DNA of 64,000 nucleotides from Euglena gracilis. Taxonomy: Eukaryota; Euglenida; Euglenophyceae; Euglenales. Made by a program: the position numbers and the translations under genes. The notes beneath the pieces are model-generated. The model was not told where the DNA came from and ran no database searches. It saw only the letters and a program-made list of their open reading frames with translations. The DNA lies in assembly GCA_039621445.1 (NCBI GenBank), contig CP154955.1, positions 39,998,426 to 40,062,425 on the forward strand, in the 5' to 3' direction. Positions 50,791-59,499 of the stretch are shown in pieces. The first letter of the stretch is position 1, and each line of letters starts with the position of its first letter.

Positions 50791-52179
50791 TTGGTATTAC
50801 CCTGGTGACCCGGATGAGGGAGACGCGACTTTTCATGGAAGTCAGGAAGCCGACGACTACGCTCGTCGAAACGACGCTGCGGAAAATCTTTTGGACGCTT
50901 TTCCTGTGTCACAAGTATTCCTGGTCGCACCAGTGCGCGGAAGGCACTGGACGTGGAAGCACATCCGGACCCCGACGTATTACGCGCACGGATCCCCTTC
51001 CCCAGTCTTCTTTCGTGAATGGGACTATACTCGTGATCCGGTGTATGACACCATTGTCACCAGACTTCGTAATGGCGAAGTGCTGGAGAATGATACTCTT
51101 TCACCTTCACCGTTGGTTTTTTGCAATGAATCGGGTTACAAATATTGTATCCCCCAGGACCTGGTTGATGATGTGATTTTGTGCTATCAAAACCACGGTC
51201 ACCCTGGGGCTCCCAAACTTCTTTCGTTGGTGGGCCGCAGCTACTGCACAACCCGGAGGGAAAAAGAGCTCTACTCACGCTGTTTGCGGATAGCGCAACG
51301 GTGTCAAATTTGTCAAGCGGTAAAACCCCGCAGAGGTACCCCTCTGGTACGATGGACTTTTTCACCGTACCCCCTAACATTTCTACATCCCACTGCATGT
51401 ATTTTCTTGAACTAGAACCGTGCAAAGGAACGGCCGAAAAAATTTACAATTACGTTTTTGTTGTCGTCTGCAGGCTGAGTGGGTACATTGTAGCCATTCC
51501 ATGCCAGAAGTCAGGGTCGACTGCCCAAAGTTTGGCAAGTATATTTTTTTAGAAATGCATTTGCTTAATGGTTTTACCGAATGAAATAGTGAGTGATCAA
51601 GACCATTTGGTTTCTTCAAGGTTTTTCACCACTTTGTGCAGTTTACTCGGAAGCGAGCAACATTTTTCCATCATATACCGACCCAAAGGCAATGGTAGAG
51701 CCGAGGCAGCCGTGAAACCCGTCGTGAATATGCTTCGCCTTTCACTGGCTGACTCGCGCAGCAACTGGATATCAGTTGTACCATGGCCTTTGTTTTATAT
51801 CAATACCCTACCAGGGTTGGTTTTGCCACACTCCCCCTATAAATTGGTTTTCGGACGGGACCCTCTGGCCATAGGGGATGTCCCCTCGGAGAGACCCGCT
51901 CGAACGAGTGTAAGCTGCCAGACCTGGTTTGCAGAAGTAGAAAATCTACGTTCTGCAGTCCAGAAGCGAGTCACTGAAATTCATGCAAATAAACGGAAGT
52001 CGTTTTTGCAGAATTTCAAGTCACCTGTGTATAGTCCCGGTGACTGCGTGTGGGTACGGAATAGCCGTACTCGCATGCAGTTTTTCCAAGCTGACCCCCT
52101 CTGGCTCGGCCCCTGTGAAATCCCAGAAAGACTAGGTACCAGCGGGCGTTACAAGGTTGCATTACCGAATGCTGTTTAG
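50791..52179 (+). pseudogene. Integrase of A4
   Basis: The zinc-binding part is CYQNHGHPGAPKLLSLVGRS followed by CLRIAQRCQICQAVKPRRG. The core begins near 51400 with ELEPCKGTAEKIYNYVFVVV; the residue at the first catalytic Asp is Tyr in the readable frame (CMYFLELEP against CMDFMELEP in A2). The frame 51568-52179 carries NEIVSDQDHLVSSRFF with the second Asp and KGNGRAEAAV with the Glu, then the C-terminal SPVYSPGDCVWVRNS. Frameshifts at about 51360 and 51550 and the lost Asp make it inactive. Confidence 0.85.
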
Positions 52180-52189
52180 GACGTTCATA

Positions 52190-52410
52190 TGGACGATTTC
52201 AAACCATACCTGTCACCACCGGATGGGAAACCCATCCCGTGTCTGCACTTCAAACCCCGTTCCAGATTTTCTGAGACGGACGATTTTGTAGTCGATAAAA
52301 TCATCGATCACAAAATCGACAAAGGTATGCACCTTTGGAATATCTGCTAGAAAGGGTATGGGCCCGAGGAGGACACTTGGGAGCCAGCAACCAGTTTTGT
52401 TGGGTAATGT
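52190..52410 (+). pseudogene. Chromodomain of A4 with internal stop
   Basis: It reads DDFKPYLSPPDGKPIPCLHF, then ETDDFVVDKIIDHKIDKGMH and LWNI, a Cys and a TAG where A2 has VRW, then KGYGPEEDTWEPATSFVG. The preceding frame ends at a TAG (52177-52179). Otherwise almost identical to A2. Confidence 0.85.
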
Positions 52411-52522
52411 CCAGCAAGATTGGAAGCTGTGGAACAAGAAGCATAACATTGATGTTTTCATGACAAGTTTTTGAGAACGCATGGGGAACCCATGTTGTTT
52501 TCTTTTCTTTTATCATTGGGAT

Positions 52523-53080
52523 TCCTGCCATGTACCTGCGGGTCCGCAGGTACCCGTACCGAGGGTTTTCCAGCCACCACCGCTGTGGGCGAAGGTACCG
52601 GATGATGGCCAGGGCCCCCTGCACCAGCCGATCAGCCAATTTAAAATCCCGTTCCCTGGTGGTCAGGGCCAGGCTGAATTCGGTGCAGGGGACCTTGCAC
52701 ACCACCACCTCAAAATCCCCAGGCTGGAACTGTTTTTTAAAATTCCATTTTAACACGTCAACACAATTGTCTGGCCGCCACCTGGGGTCCACGTCCACCG
52801 ACGTAACCAGCTATCCCAGGCTGCGGTAGACGTCCTCCACTGAACCTGTCCCGCAGAACAGGTCCAGCATCCGCCTGGGCTGGTCCGCTCTCCCCACCTG
52901 CCCCAGGTGTGCCGGCTTAACCTCCCCTGTGGCCCCCCCTTCCCTGGGGGTGGCCCTGAAAAATGTGTCCCGAACCTGGTTTTTTTCTCCCTCCCCCTTC
53001 GTGTCACCTCCTCCAGCGTGCACCGGTCTGGGTGCCCACACAGCAAAAAGGCTGTAATGGGCCACTTGGTGCCCCGGCAC
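52523..53080 (-). pseudogene. C5 cytosine DNA methyltransferase of element M, truncated, one TAG
   Basis: Read in one frame on the minus strand. Motif I is MLDLFCGTGSVEDVYRSLG (about 52870-52814). A TAG at plus-strand 52811-52813 follows, where related proteins usually have Trp. The frame continues with LVTSVDVDPRWRPDNCVDVL, FQPGDFEVVVCKVPCTEFS with the catalytic Cys of motif IV (about 52687), LVQGALAIIRYLRPQRWWLE and ENPRYGYLRTRRYM, motif VI. Motifs VIII-X are cut off at about 52523, where A4 sequence begins. The enzyme would methylate cytosine in DNA. It cannot fold as it stands. Retroelement-borne cytosine methyltransferases are known from several eukaryotic algae and protists. Confidence 0.85.
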
Positions 53081-53551
53081 AACTCCTCCCCTCTGCCGAA
53101 AAAAAATGTTCCCTGAGGGAACGTGACTTGGCGCATTGCCAAGCCCCTAGCCTCCCTGTACCAACGCCGGCCTGGCCACCTGGGGATCATCAGGGTGGCA
53201 TGAGCCTGATCCCTCCTGATTTTTTCGAGAACCTTCCTTTTGTTTTTATAAGGTGAGTTCATCCACAAAACCTCCCTGCCCCAGTCCTGTTTGAATGGCA
53301 TCTTCTCCCTCCCTACTCCCTGGCCCCCACCAACGGACAAACCTGCGTTTTTCTTTGGCAGAAAAGGCGTCGACTTCCGGGTAGACTCCCAGGCGGCGGA
53401 GCACGTCCCTGACGTACTCCTCCCGGACGTGGTAGTCCTGGGAAATCCACCGGGAGGGCGACCTCCCAAACCCTGAGGAACGGGCTTGGACTGGTGCTTG
53501 GTTTTGCCGTGGTGTGGGGGTTGAGGTGGGTGCGGTCCTGACGCACCTCAC
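53081..53551 (-). pseudogene. Dam-like domain of element M
   Basis: Two frames join near 53300. The first (53551-53246) gives REEYVRDVLRRLGVYPEVDA and FSAKEKRRFVRWWGPG. The second gives FKQDWGREVLWMNSPYKNKR, KVLEKIRRDQAHATLMIPRW, PGRRWYREARGLAMRQVTFP and TKWPITAFLLCGHPDR. The order VDAF, W, LWMN(P)PY, KI, IPRWP..RW matches Dam-like adenine methyltransferases and the domain seen in A3/A4. The motif IV box is NSPY instead of NPPY, and the frame is shifted, so activity is unlikely. It directly precedes the C5-methyltransferase. Confidence 0.6.
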
Positions 53552-54140
53552 CTGGCGAATCGAAAAACCTGAATCCCTTTCCGTGCTGGGGGCGGTTTCA
53601 TCCGTGCCCTTGATGGTTTGGGGAACGTTGATGACCTCTCTCGCTGCGTCCCTGATTGATGCCTGTGACAGCGTTTTCTACTTTTTCTTTTTTACTTTCT
53701 TTTTTGTTTTTTTGCTTTGTTTTTTTACCCTCCCTTCCTGGTGTTGTGATCTGCGGTAGCCTGGGTGTGCTGGAACCCGAAGATCCCTGGGCGGCCTGCT
53801 GCGGAGGGCCAGCCGCCTTGTGTCCCTTCCCCCTTTGTCCCGAATCTGAACTCCGACCGAGCTCCCCCGCTGGCCTGCCCTCGCTGGTGGAAAGTACAGC
53901 CCAGGAGTTGGCAGAGTCGAATGAGAGGGCCTGCTGGCACCCCCCAGCCCCTTTTCATGTCTCAGTCAGGGGGGCTGGGGGGACCGTTCAGGTCCAGGTC
54001 CGGATCTGCCCTTGACCAAAACCAAACCCTCTCCGTGAACGTTTTCCCTGCCTCCCTTCCGAGGACCGTGCTGGGGGCACCCTGGGCCCCCGTCCCCTCC
54101 CTTCTGGCCCCCGCTTTTTCAGGCACTCCCCCGCCGTGGT
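53552..54140. other. Element M spacer without a recognised domain
   Basis: A basic low-complexity segment links the zinc-knuckle remnant to the Dam-like domain. A pyrimidine-rich stretch lies at 53680-53732. The room left is too short for an RT, and no DTG protease motif is seen. Confidence 0.5.
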
Positions 54141-54144
54141 GGCG

Positions 54145-54200
54145 GATGTCGTGCCAGATGTCCCGTTTTCCAACACTCATAACATTTTTTTCCTGGTCAG
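54145..54200 (-). pseudogene. Zinc-knuckle remnant of element M Gag
   Basis: Direct translation of the complement gives CYECWKTGHLARHPPPR. It has the first two Cys and the His of a CCHC knuckle. The final Cys is missing, with His one position earlier, so it is CCHH-like or degenerate. Confidence 0.65.
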
Positions 54201-54511
54201 TCCCGAGACCAGTGATCTGTTGCCCTGCACTGGCTGCAGGGCTGGTCCACCGAGGGGCCACTCCGGGGGCTCCTCGGGGGGGTTTGTTCCATGTTGGTGG
54301 CTGGGTGGGGGGTTGGGGACCTGGCTGGGCGAAAATCTGGGCCGCCCTTGCCAGCCCCCTTGCCCCACCCCTTCCCCTTTTGCCCCGGGCTGGGTGACCT
54401 GCGTCCCTCCCGTCCCTTTCCAGGTGACCCGCTCCGGTGCCGTGATTGCCTGTCCTGTGGCCCCTCAGGGCCTTTGGGGGGTCCCGCTTTCGCTCCTCCC
54501 TCAGCTGGCTG

Positions 54512-55327
54512 TCAAACCGTTTTCTGGGGCTGGGCTGGCCTGGTTTCCTGGGATTTTACCTTCGAGACTGAAAAATTGTCGAGGCCCCCAGCCCAGTGGT
54601 CCTCCTGGTGGGCTGGGACCCCCCGTCCCCCCCAGGAACGGCCATAGCTGTCAGACCGTTCCTGGCACCGCAGCTCATTTTCAGCATGTCGAAAAACCTC
54701 CTCCAGTCCCAGCTTTGTTTCATGGGGGGTGATTTTCACTGTATTAACCCCCTGTAGCGTGGCCCCGTTCCTCATCACCAGCCTCCCCAACGCCCGCCGG
54801 CTGTAGAGCTTGATGAGGAAGGAGTCCCGGTGTGCCCTGACTGCCATCGTCTCCCCTTCCCCCACAGCCTGCTGAGCGAGTTGTGTTGCATTCTCCGCCG
54901 TCAACCCAGCGATGTGCCACAGCCGCACTGCGGGCGCATCCTGATTTTTTCGTGTCTGTTCTCTGATTATGGCCCTGCGCATGGAATCTGGGAGCCGCTG
55001 TAAAACCAGGGCTTGTGCTTCCTCCTCGGAGGGGTTTTCCATCCGGCAGAAAATTAATTTAAACTGACTTTCGTATTCACGCCACGATGGGAGGGTTAAC
55101 TTACCCGTGTTTACCGGCCTGAGGAACCTGAGCTGCTCATGCAGCGAGGCCTGGATGTCGCCACCGTATTTCTGGGCCAGCCAGTTCCAAAAATCCTGGA
55201 ACCTGACCCGTTCCCCCATCTCCTGCCGCCGCTGGAGTTCCAGCCGGCTGCTTTGGTCCAGGCAGCCGGTCAGAACAAGCATTTTAAATTCCTCCCCCGC
55301 TTGCTGTCCCATGGAAACCTGCTGCAT
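54512..55327 (-). CDS. Capsid-like part of element M Gag
   Basis: This 271-residue open frame has the helical look of a retrotransposon gag: GEEFKMLVLTGCLDQSSRLE, VRFQDFWNWLAQKYGGDIQA, LTLPSWREYESQFKLIFCRM, PSEEEAQALVLQRLPDSMRR and KLGLEEVFRHAENELRCQER. The pattern F..WL...Y, W.EYE..F, VLQ.LP is common in gypsy Gag. It is followed after about 320 bases by the knuckle remnant. The Met at 55327 is probably internal to a longer Gag that begins near 57970. Confidence 0.7.
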   Translation of the reverse strand: MQQVSMGQQAGEEFKMLVLTGCLDQSSRLELQRRQEMGERVRFQDFWNWLAQKYGGDIQASLHEQLRFLRPVNTGKLTLPSWREYESQFKLIFCRMENPSEEEAQALVLQRLPDSMRRAIIREQTRKNQDAPAVRLWHIAGLTAENATQLAQQAVGEGETMAVRAHRDSFLIKLYSRRALGRLVMRNGATLQGVNTVKITPHETKLGLEEVFRHAENELRCQERSDSYGRSWGGRGVPAHQEDHWAGGLDNFSVSKVKSQETRPAQPQKTV

Positions 55328-55730
55328 GTAAAGCTGAAGTTTTACTTAAAAATCATGAAAGTCACCTTTCAGCTCTGGTTTTACAAGGTCTTTGGTGAGG
55401 AGTGTCGCCAGTGGCCCCAAAAACATGCTGGCTGCTGGGCTGGGGGCTGCTGGCGCCACGTGGACCGGAGCTGCCTGGACCCCCCGGACCAGGCTCCCGT
55501 GTCCTGGGACCCAAAGGCCAGATGGGCAGCGCTGCACGATGCTGCCCCAGCCTCAGGGGCCCAGGCAAAAGGGTCCATTGCCCCCGTGAACTCCCCTGCC
55601 GCGGGGAACCCACGGGGCTGGGGGGTCACTGGTGCTCGGCTGTCCTCACCCCAGGTTGATCCCTGCCCTGGCCCTGTAGATCTGCTGTGCCTGCTGCCTG
55701 TGGTTTCGCTGTGCTGGACTGTCCTGTTGT

Positions 55731-56102
55731 TCATGAATTTTGCTGCTGAGACTGTTGCTGCTGCTCCTGTGCTCCCAAGCTGGCCAAAAAATTCAAAAAT
55801 CCGTGAGCTTTAATCTGGCGTTCCGCTTCCTCCCAATCCACCCCCTGGAACCCGAACGTGCCAGGTGTCTGGGCAGCTGGGGTCCCTCCAGCAGCGGGGA
55901 CCTGGAACTGGACTGCCACCCGCAGCCATGGGACCCTGGGGCTGGCTGCCCCCCGCAACCATGGGACCCTGGGGCTGGCTGCACCTTGGTGCCGAAGGGC
56001 CCCTACTGGCTGGGGGTGCTGCCCTCCCCCCTGCCGAAGAACCAGGGACGACACTGGGAGACAGGACCCCGCCCCTCTGGGGGCCAGAACCCGAAAACCC
56101 AC
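55731..56102 (-). pseudogene. Linker between coiled-coil and capsid parts of element M Gag
   Basis: After the 557-residue frame ends, the sense frame appears to shift: TFGFQGVDWEEAERQIKAHG then FLNFLASLGAQEQQQQSQQ. It is then Gln-rich to about 55700. This would connect the coiled-coil part with the capsid part at 55327. Confidence 0.5.
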
Positions 56103-57483
56103 TGGGAAAAACTGCAGTCACAGAAACTGGGCCCGGGGATACCACTTCCCCGGGGGTGTGGGCCACTGCCTCCGCTGCCCCGCTGCCGGGGCCAGCAGAG
56201 AGCCCCTGGGGGGCCACAGGCCCCATGCCTCCCAGCAAGCTGGGATGGGCTGGTAGCTGGTGCTGGGGGCCAGGAGGCATATTGCCCCCCGCGGCACCCG
56301 AGCCATTGGCACTCTGGGCCCCCGGCGTGGACTGGGTCTGGGGGTCTGTGGTCGCCGGGGGCACTCTGGCTTCGGGGCCTCGGGGGTCCTCGCTCTCCGG
56401 CCCCACTCCTCTGGGTGACCCTGGTAGCTCCTGGATCTGGGGGCAAAACTTTTTAAAATTTTCGATTTTGTTTTCCAAAACGGAAAGCCGATTCTTTATT
56501 TCGGCGTTTTCTTTTGGTGTCCCCCTTATTGTTGAGTCCACCTCCATGAGCAGGGCGTTGTGGGCCCGGATCACCTTCCCGTTGGTGGTGACCTCAGCCC
56601 ACACCTCCTGCAGGCTGTGGCCCTGCCCCTCAGCCCTGGCCCTTAGCTCCTTTATGTCTTCCCTTATGGTCCCTTGTTGTTCAGCAATGGCTGTGGCCTG
56701 TCCGTCCAGCTCTGCTCGAATATTTTGCAGGGCCTGTGCAATCCCTGCATTTCTTTTTCGCAGCCCCCCAAGTTCACCCGTCAGCTGGTTTAATTTTTGG
56801 TACAGGGCCTCGGCCTGGGCCTGCTGCCGCCCGCTGGCCAGCTCCTGGCTCCTCATCACCTCCTCCGTTGTCCGGACGGAGGTGATGAGCAGCTCCTCAA
56901 TATTTTTCACCTGCCCAGCCATCGCCTCGTTAAACCCCTGCCCTTCAGCTGGCTGGTGGCCCTGGCTGGCGATGGCCTCGAGCCCTTGGACTCTCTGGGC
57001 TAGTGGGGCCACAGTCCCGAGGCTTTCACTCAGCCTGTTGGTCACCAGCTCGCTGAGGGCCGTCATCCCCCCAGAAAAATTTTCCATCTGCTTCTGCTGC
57101 ATATTTTGAAAATTTTCAGCCAGCTGGGACGCTAGCCCAGCCTGGGTTCTTTCCATTTGCTCCACCACTCCATGAAAGTTTTCAGTGACCCGCTGAAACT
57201 GCAAGGACACCAACTGCTCCAGGCGGCTAACTAAAGCAGCTGTGGTGGCCCCCGCTTCAGCGAGCCGACTTTGCAGGTTGCCAACCCAACCGTCCAACCT
57301 CTGGATCTCCTGCCCCAGAACCACTGAGGCAGCGGCCTGTGCCTCCGCCTCCTCCCACAGCCTCTGGGGGGGGGTGCAGGGGGTGCCTCTCCCTCGGGCG
57401 GTGTTCTGGCACCAACCCCCCGGGCTGTCTGGTCCTCGTCCTCCATCAAAGCCCCTGCTGGGGGCAGCTCCTGCAGCTGCCAC
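55810..57483 (-). CDS. Coiled-coil Gag protein of element M, 557 residues
   Basis: Residues about 40-350 form a long helical coiled coil: LWEEAEAQAAASVVLGQEIQ, RLAEAGATTAALVSRLEQLV, NFHGVVEQMERTQAGLASQL, LAQRVQGLEAIASQGHQPAE, ALYQKLNQLTGELGGLRKRN, and IKNRLSVLENKIENFKKFCP. Residues from about 360 are Pro/Gly/Ser-rich with tandem SQPQGPMVAGG-type units. The length and layout fit a structural Gag N-terminus, like that of family A but unrelated in sequence. The Met at 57483 is the first of the frame; the upstream frame (57839-57231) probably joins it. Confidence 0.6.
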   Translation of the reverse strand: MAAAGAAPSRGFDGGRGPDSPGGWCQNTARGRGTPCTPPQRLWEEAEAQAAASVVLGQEIQRLDGWVGNLQSRLAEAGATTAALVSRLEQLVSLQFQRVTENFHGVVEQMERTQAGLASQLAENFQNMQQKQMENFSGGMTALSELVTNRLSESLGTVAPLAQRVQGLEAIASQGHQPAEGQGFNEAMAGQVKNIEELLITSVRTTEEVMRSQELASGRQQAQAEALYQKLNQLTGELGGLRKRNAGIAQALQNIRAELDGQATAIAEQQGTIREDIKELRARAEGQGHSLQEVWAEVTTNGKVIRAHNALLMEVDSTIRGTPKENAEIKNRLSVLENKIENFKKFCPQIQELPGSPRGVGPESEDPRGPEARVPPATTDPQTQSTPGAQSANGSGAAGGNMPPGPQHQLPAHPSLLGGMGPVAPQGLSAGPGSGAAEAVAHTPGEVVSPGPVSVTAVFPSGFSGSGPQRGGVLSPSVVPGSSAGGRAAPPASRGPSAPRCSQPQGPMVAGGSQPQGPMAAGGSPVPGPRCWRDPSCPDTWHVRVPGGGLGGSGTPD

Positions 57484-57960
57484 TGGCTGGCTGGGTCTGG
57501 GGCATGTCCTTGGGGCCCATCATGCCCGGGACCGGCATGCACCAGCGAGCAATGGTCGGGTCCGGCTGGGAAATGCCCAGACCCGACATGGCCCACCGGC
57601 GCATGTGCCAGCCCGGCATCCCCAGGGTTTTGCCAGGGCCCCGCCTGCAGTAGAAGGGGCCGGGTATGGCTTGCAAATTCTTCTTCGTCTTCTTCTTCTG
57701 CTGGTTCTTCCTCTTCTTCTTTGATCTTCCCTCGCATTGCAAATTGCCACATGACCTGCCTGGTCATGTCATGCACAAACCCTGGCATGACCAAGCTGAG
57801 CATGCCGGAGAGCAGTCCCAGGCTGCTGGGCAGTGCCATGCCGGACCCAGATGGTTCTGGTTGCTGGGGGTCCGGCTGGGCATGCCCGGCAATGGCCAGG
57901 AGCTGCTGGCCTTGACTGCTGTGGCTGTGGCTGTCGTCTTCGTCATCCTCCTTGTAGTCT
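57350..57960 (-). pseudogene. N-terminal acidic region of element M Gag
   Basis: The frame at 57839 is open upstream to the leader (LPDYKEDDEDDSHSHSSQGQ, then LLAIAGHAQPDPQQPEPSGS). It includes MLSLVMPGFVHDMTRQVMW and an acidic stretch (KIKEEEEEPAEEEDEEEF). It passes into the coiled-coil frame near 57400, through a shift beside a G/C run. It opens in the leader and can be read back through the PBS. Confidence 0.5.
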
Positions 57961-58020
57961 GGGAGATCCCCAGGCTCACATAGTGTGAGCCCAGAGGGCT
58001 CAAACCCCCCTCTGCCACCA
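57961..58020 (-). promoter_or_regulatory. PBS and hairpin leader of element M
   Basis: On the minus strand TGGTGGCAGAGGGGGG starts at 58020, directly after CCCTACA. This is the same core as the PBS of C and T. Downstream are overlapping hairpins: 57986-58002 (TGAGCCC AGA GGGCTCA), 57973-57991 (GGCTCACA TAG TGTGAGCC) and 57961-57970 (GGGA GA TCCC). The first two are mutually exclusive, a possible RNA switch. Confidence 0.65.
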
Positions 58021-58250
58021 TGTAGGGGTTGCCCCTCCTGAGGTCCCTATAAAGGGACCCCTGGCGGCGCAACCCGCGTAGGATCGTTTGCATTTGAGCC
58101 CGTTCGGGGCCACCTGGTGGGGGTTTTCCCCTTTGGTGAAACAGTGGTGTACGGGTGGGTGTTGGTGAAGAGGTTGAATAATGTGAAATGGACATAGTGT
58201 TAACTTGAATACTTGATCAATGAGACTTGCATTTGTTATTTGTAATTTGT
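58021..58250 (-). repeat. Probable 5' LTR of element M
   Basis: Ends in ACA (minus) next to the PBS. GATCCTACGC lies at plus-strand 58076-58085. Hairpins lie at 58042-58059 (GGTCCCT ATAA AGGGACC) and 58024-58036 (AGGGG TTG CCCCT). The other LTR is missing, so the outer edge is a guess. Confidence 0.55.
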
Positions 58251-58505
58251 AATTCCTTTTGTTCTTTGAATTGGCAATTGCAATGCAAAACAATTGATGC
58301 CAAATGACAGATAAAAACAGTGTGTGAACAGAGCCCTGCGCAGAAAATGTATAATTAGGTGGAGGCTACAGCTGGGGAGCTACTTGGTATACTTGGCGCC
58401 ATTCTTAATGATTGCGCCATCCTGGCGCCCACCAAGGGGGTGCGCTTGCTTGCGCAAAGCCGAGGAGGGCTTGCGCATCCCCTTGGGGGTTGCCTGTTGG
58501 CTCCC

Positions 58506-59243
58506 TCAACCTACCCCTCCCTTACCTTCCCTTGGCATGGTCACAATGGGCTGTGGGGCCCCCTTGGGGGCCATGGGGGCCTCAAAAGGCCCTTGGGGGG
58601 CCTTGGAGCCCCCCCGTGGCCCTTCGTGGCACCTTTGGGCCCCCTTGGGACCCCCCTTTGGGGCGGGCCCCCTCGGACCGGGCACACCCTTGGTGTCCCT
58701 TCCTCCCTTCTCGGTCTGCCTCGAGGGAGTACGATACCCACTCTTACTGTCTTGACGGTGGTTGTTTTCCTCCGCCTTGGGCTTCAGGGTCTTCGAGGTG
58801 GGTATCCGTTCCAGCAAACTTCGTGCTTCCAATCGTGAGTCCCCAGACTGTACCTGTGTCCATATCCTCTCCAGGTCCCCCGGCCGTGCCTCCTCGGCCG
58901 TCTGCCAGGGGAAGTCCTGGGCTTCCGCCGCCGCGCGCGCTGCCTCCTCGTCGCGATCCATCTCCGCCGTCGTCGTCGTCGCCGTCATCCACTTCTCGTA
59001 CAGCTTGAAGGCCACGTTCGACGCCTTGTCGCTTAGCTCCAATGAGAGTATCGAGTCTTTCTTCGTCAGTGCCAGTCTGTAGAGGTAAGCCGCCAGATAT
59101 GGTTGTAGGGTTGACTCCACCATAGCCACTCCAGTGAGCTTCCGTATGGCAAGTGCACATCGGGTTGTATCCCACCCGGCTGCAGTCCACTTCTGACCTG
59201 ATCCAATCGTGGCCATCACGGCGGTAGCGTCGGCATCTCGCAA
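58506..59243 (-). CDS. ORF Y, 245 residues, unknown
   Basis: The N-terminal 160 residues have balanced, helical composition: TTRCALAIRKLTGVAMVEST, LQPYLAAYLYRLALTKKDSI, LELSDKASNVAFKLYEKWMT and PGDLERIWTQVQSGDSRLEA. The C-terminus is basic and Gly/Pro-rich (KGGRDTKGVPGPRGPAPKGG). An upstream frame (59480-59283) with SSKLIMQFSHLQDETDKEAF may belong to it. Helical body plus basic tail would suit a Gag-like protein, but I recognise no motif. Confidence 0.5.
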   Translation of the reverse strand: MRDADATAVMATIGSGQKWTAAGWDTTRCALAIRKLTGVAMVESTLQPYLAAYLYRLALTKKDSILSLELSDKASNVAFKLYEKWMTATTTTAEMDRDEEAARAAAEAQDFPWQTAEEARPGDLERIWTQVQSGDSRLEARSLLERIPTSKTLKPKAEENNHRQDSKSGYRTPSRQTEKGGRDTKGVPGPRGPAPKGGPKGAQRCHEGPRGGSKAPQGPFEAPMAPKGAPQPIVTMPREGKGGVG

Positions 59244-59499
59244 GAAGGCTGTTGTCAGCGATTCTTGAAAGAAAATGTTGCTTCACGCCGCTTCGAAGGC
59301 CTCTTTGTCGGTCTCGTCTTGCAGGTGCGAAAATTGCATGATCAGCTTGGATGAATGGTTGCAGCTCCGTGCCAAAAGGACGATTGTGATCCGCCTTCTC
59401 CGGCAAAGAAAAGCAGTAAGAAAGACCAGAACCAACACCAAAAACACAAACAACAGCCGGAAAGAAGAGCAGGACCTCACTGGGGTCTTGTGCGGAGCC

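Larger units (their letters stand above)
43459..52520 (+). mobile_element. Chromovirus A4, most complete copy
   Basis: Gag, protease, Dam-like domain, RT, RNase H, integrase and chromodomain are present in order on the plus strand. The 5' end borders ORF X2, and the 3' end at about 52520 is joined to the 3'-truncated element M. Multiple stops make it inactive. No intact LTR pair was found. Confidence 0.9.
52520..58250 (-). mobile_element. Element M: LTR retroelement with Gag, Dam-like and C5-methyltransferase domains
   Basis: Read on the minus strand: LTR-like leader (to 58021), PBS, acidic and coiled-coil Gag (57839-55730), CA-like region (55327-54512), a zinc-knuckle remnant (about 54195-54150), a Dam-like domain (53551-53081) and a C5 cytosine methyltransferase (53080-52523). 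The sequence then passes abruptly into the chromovirus A4 end. No RT, RNase H, integrase or 3' LTR is present. In family A the Dam-like domain precedes RT, so RT was probably downstream of the breakpoint; this is inference. Confidence 0.75.

Noticed and set aside
53552-54140. A hidden RT in element M
   Set aside because: The gap is under 600 bases and no LDYR, LPMG or YxDD motif occurs on either strand.
55865-57109. Plus-strand 414-residue ORF
   Set aside because: Mirror of the coiled-coil Gag frame on the minus strand; its Cys/Ser/Pro-rich composition is typical of an antisense shadow.
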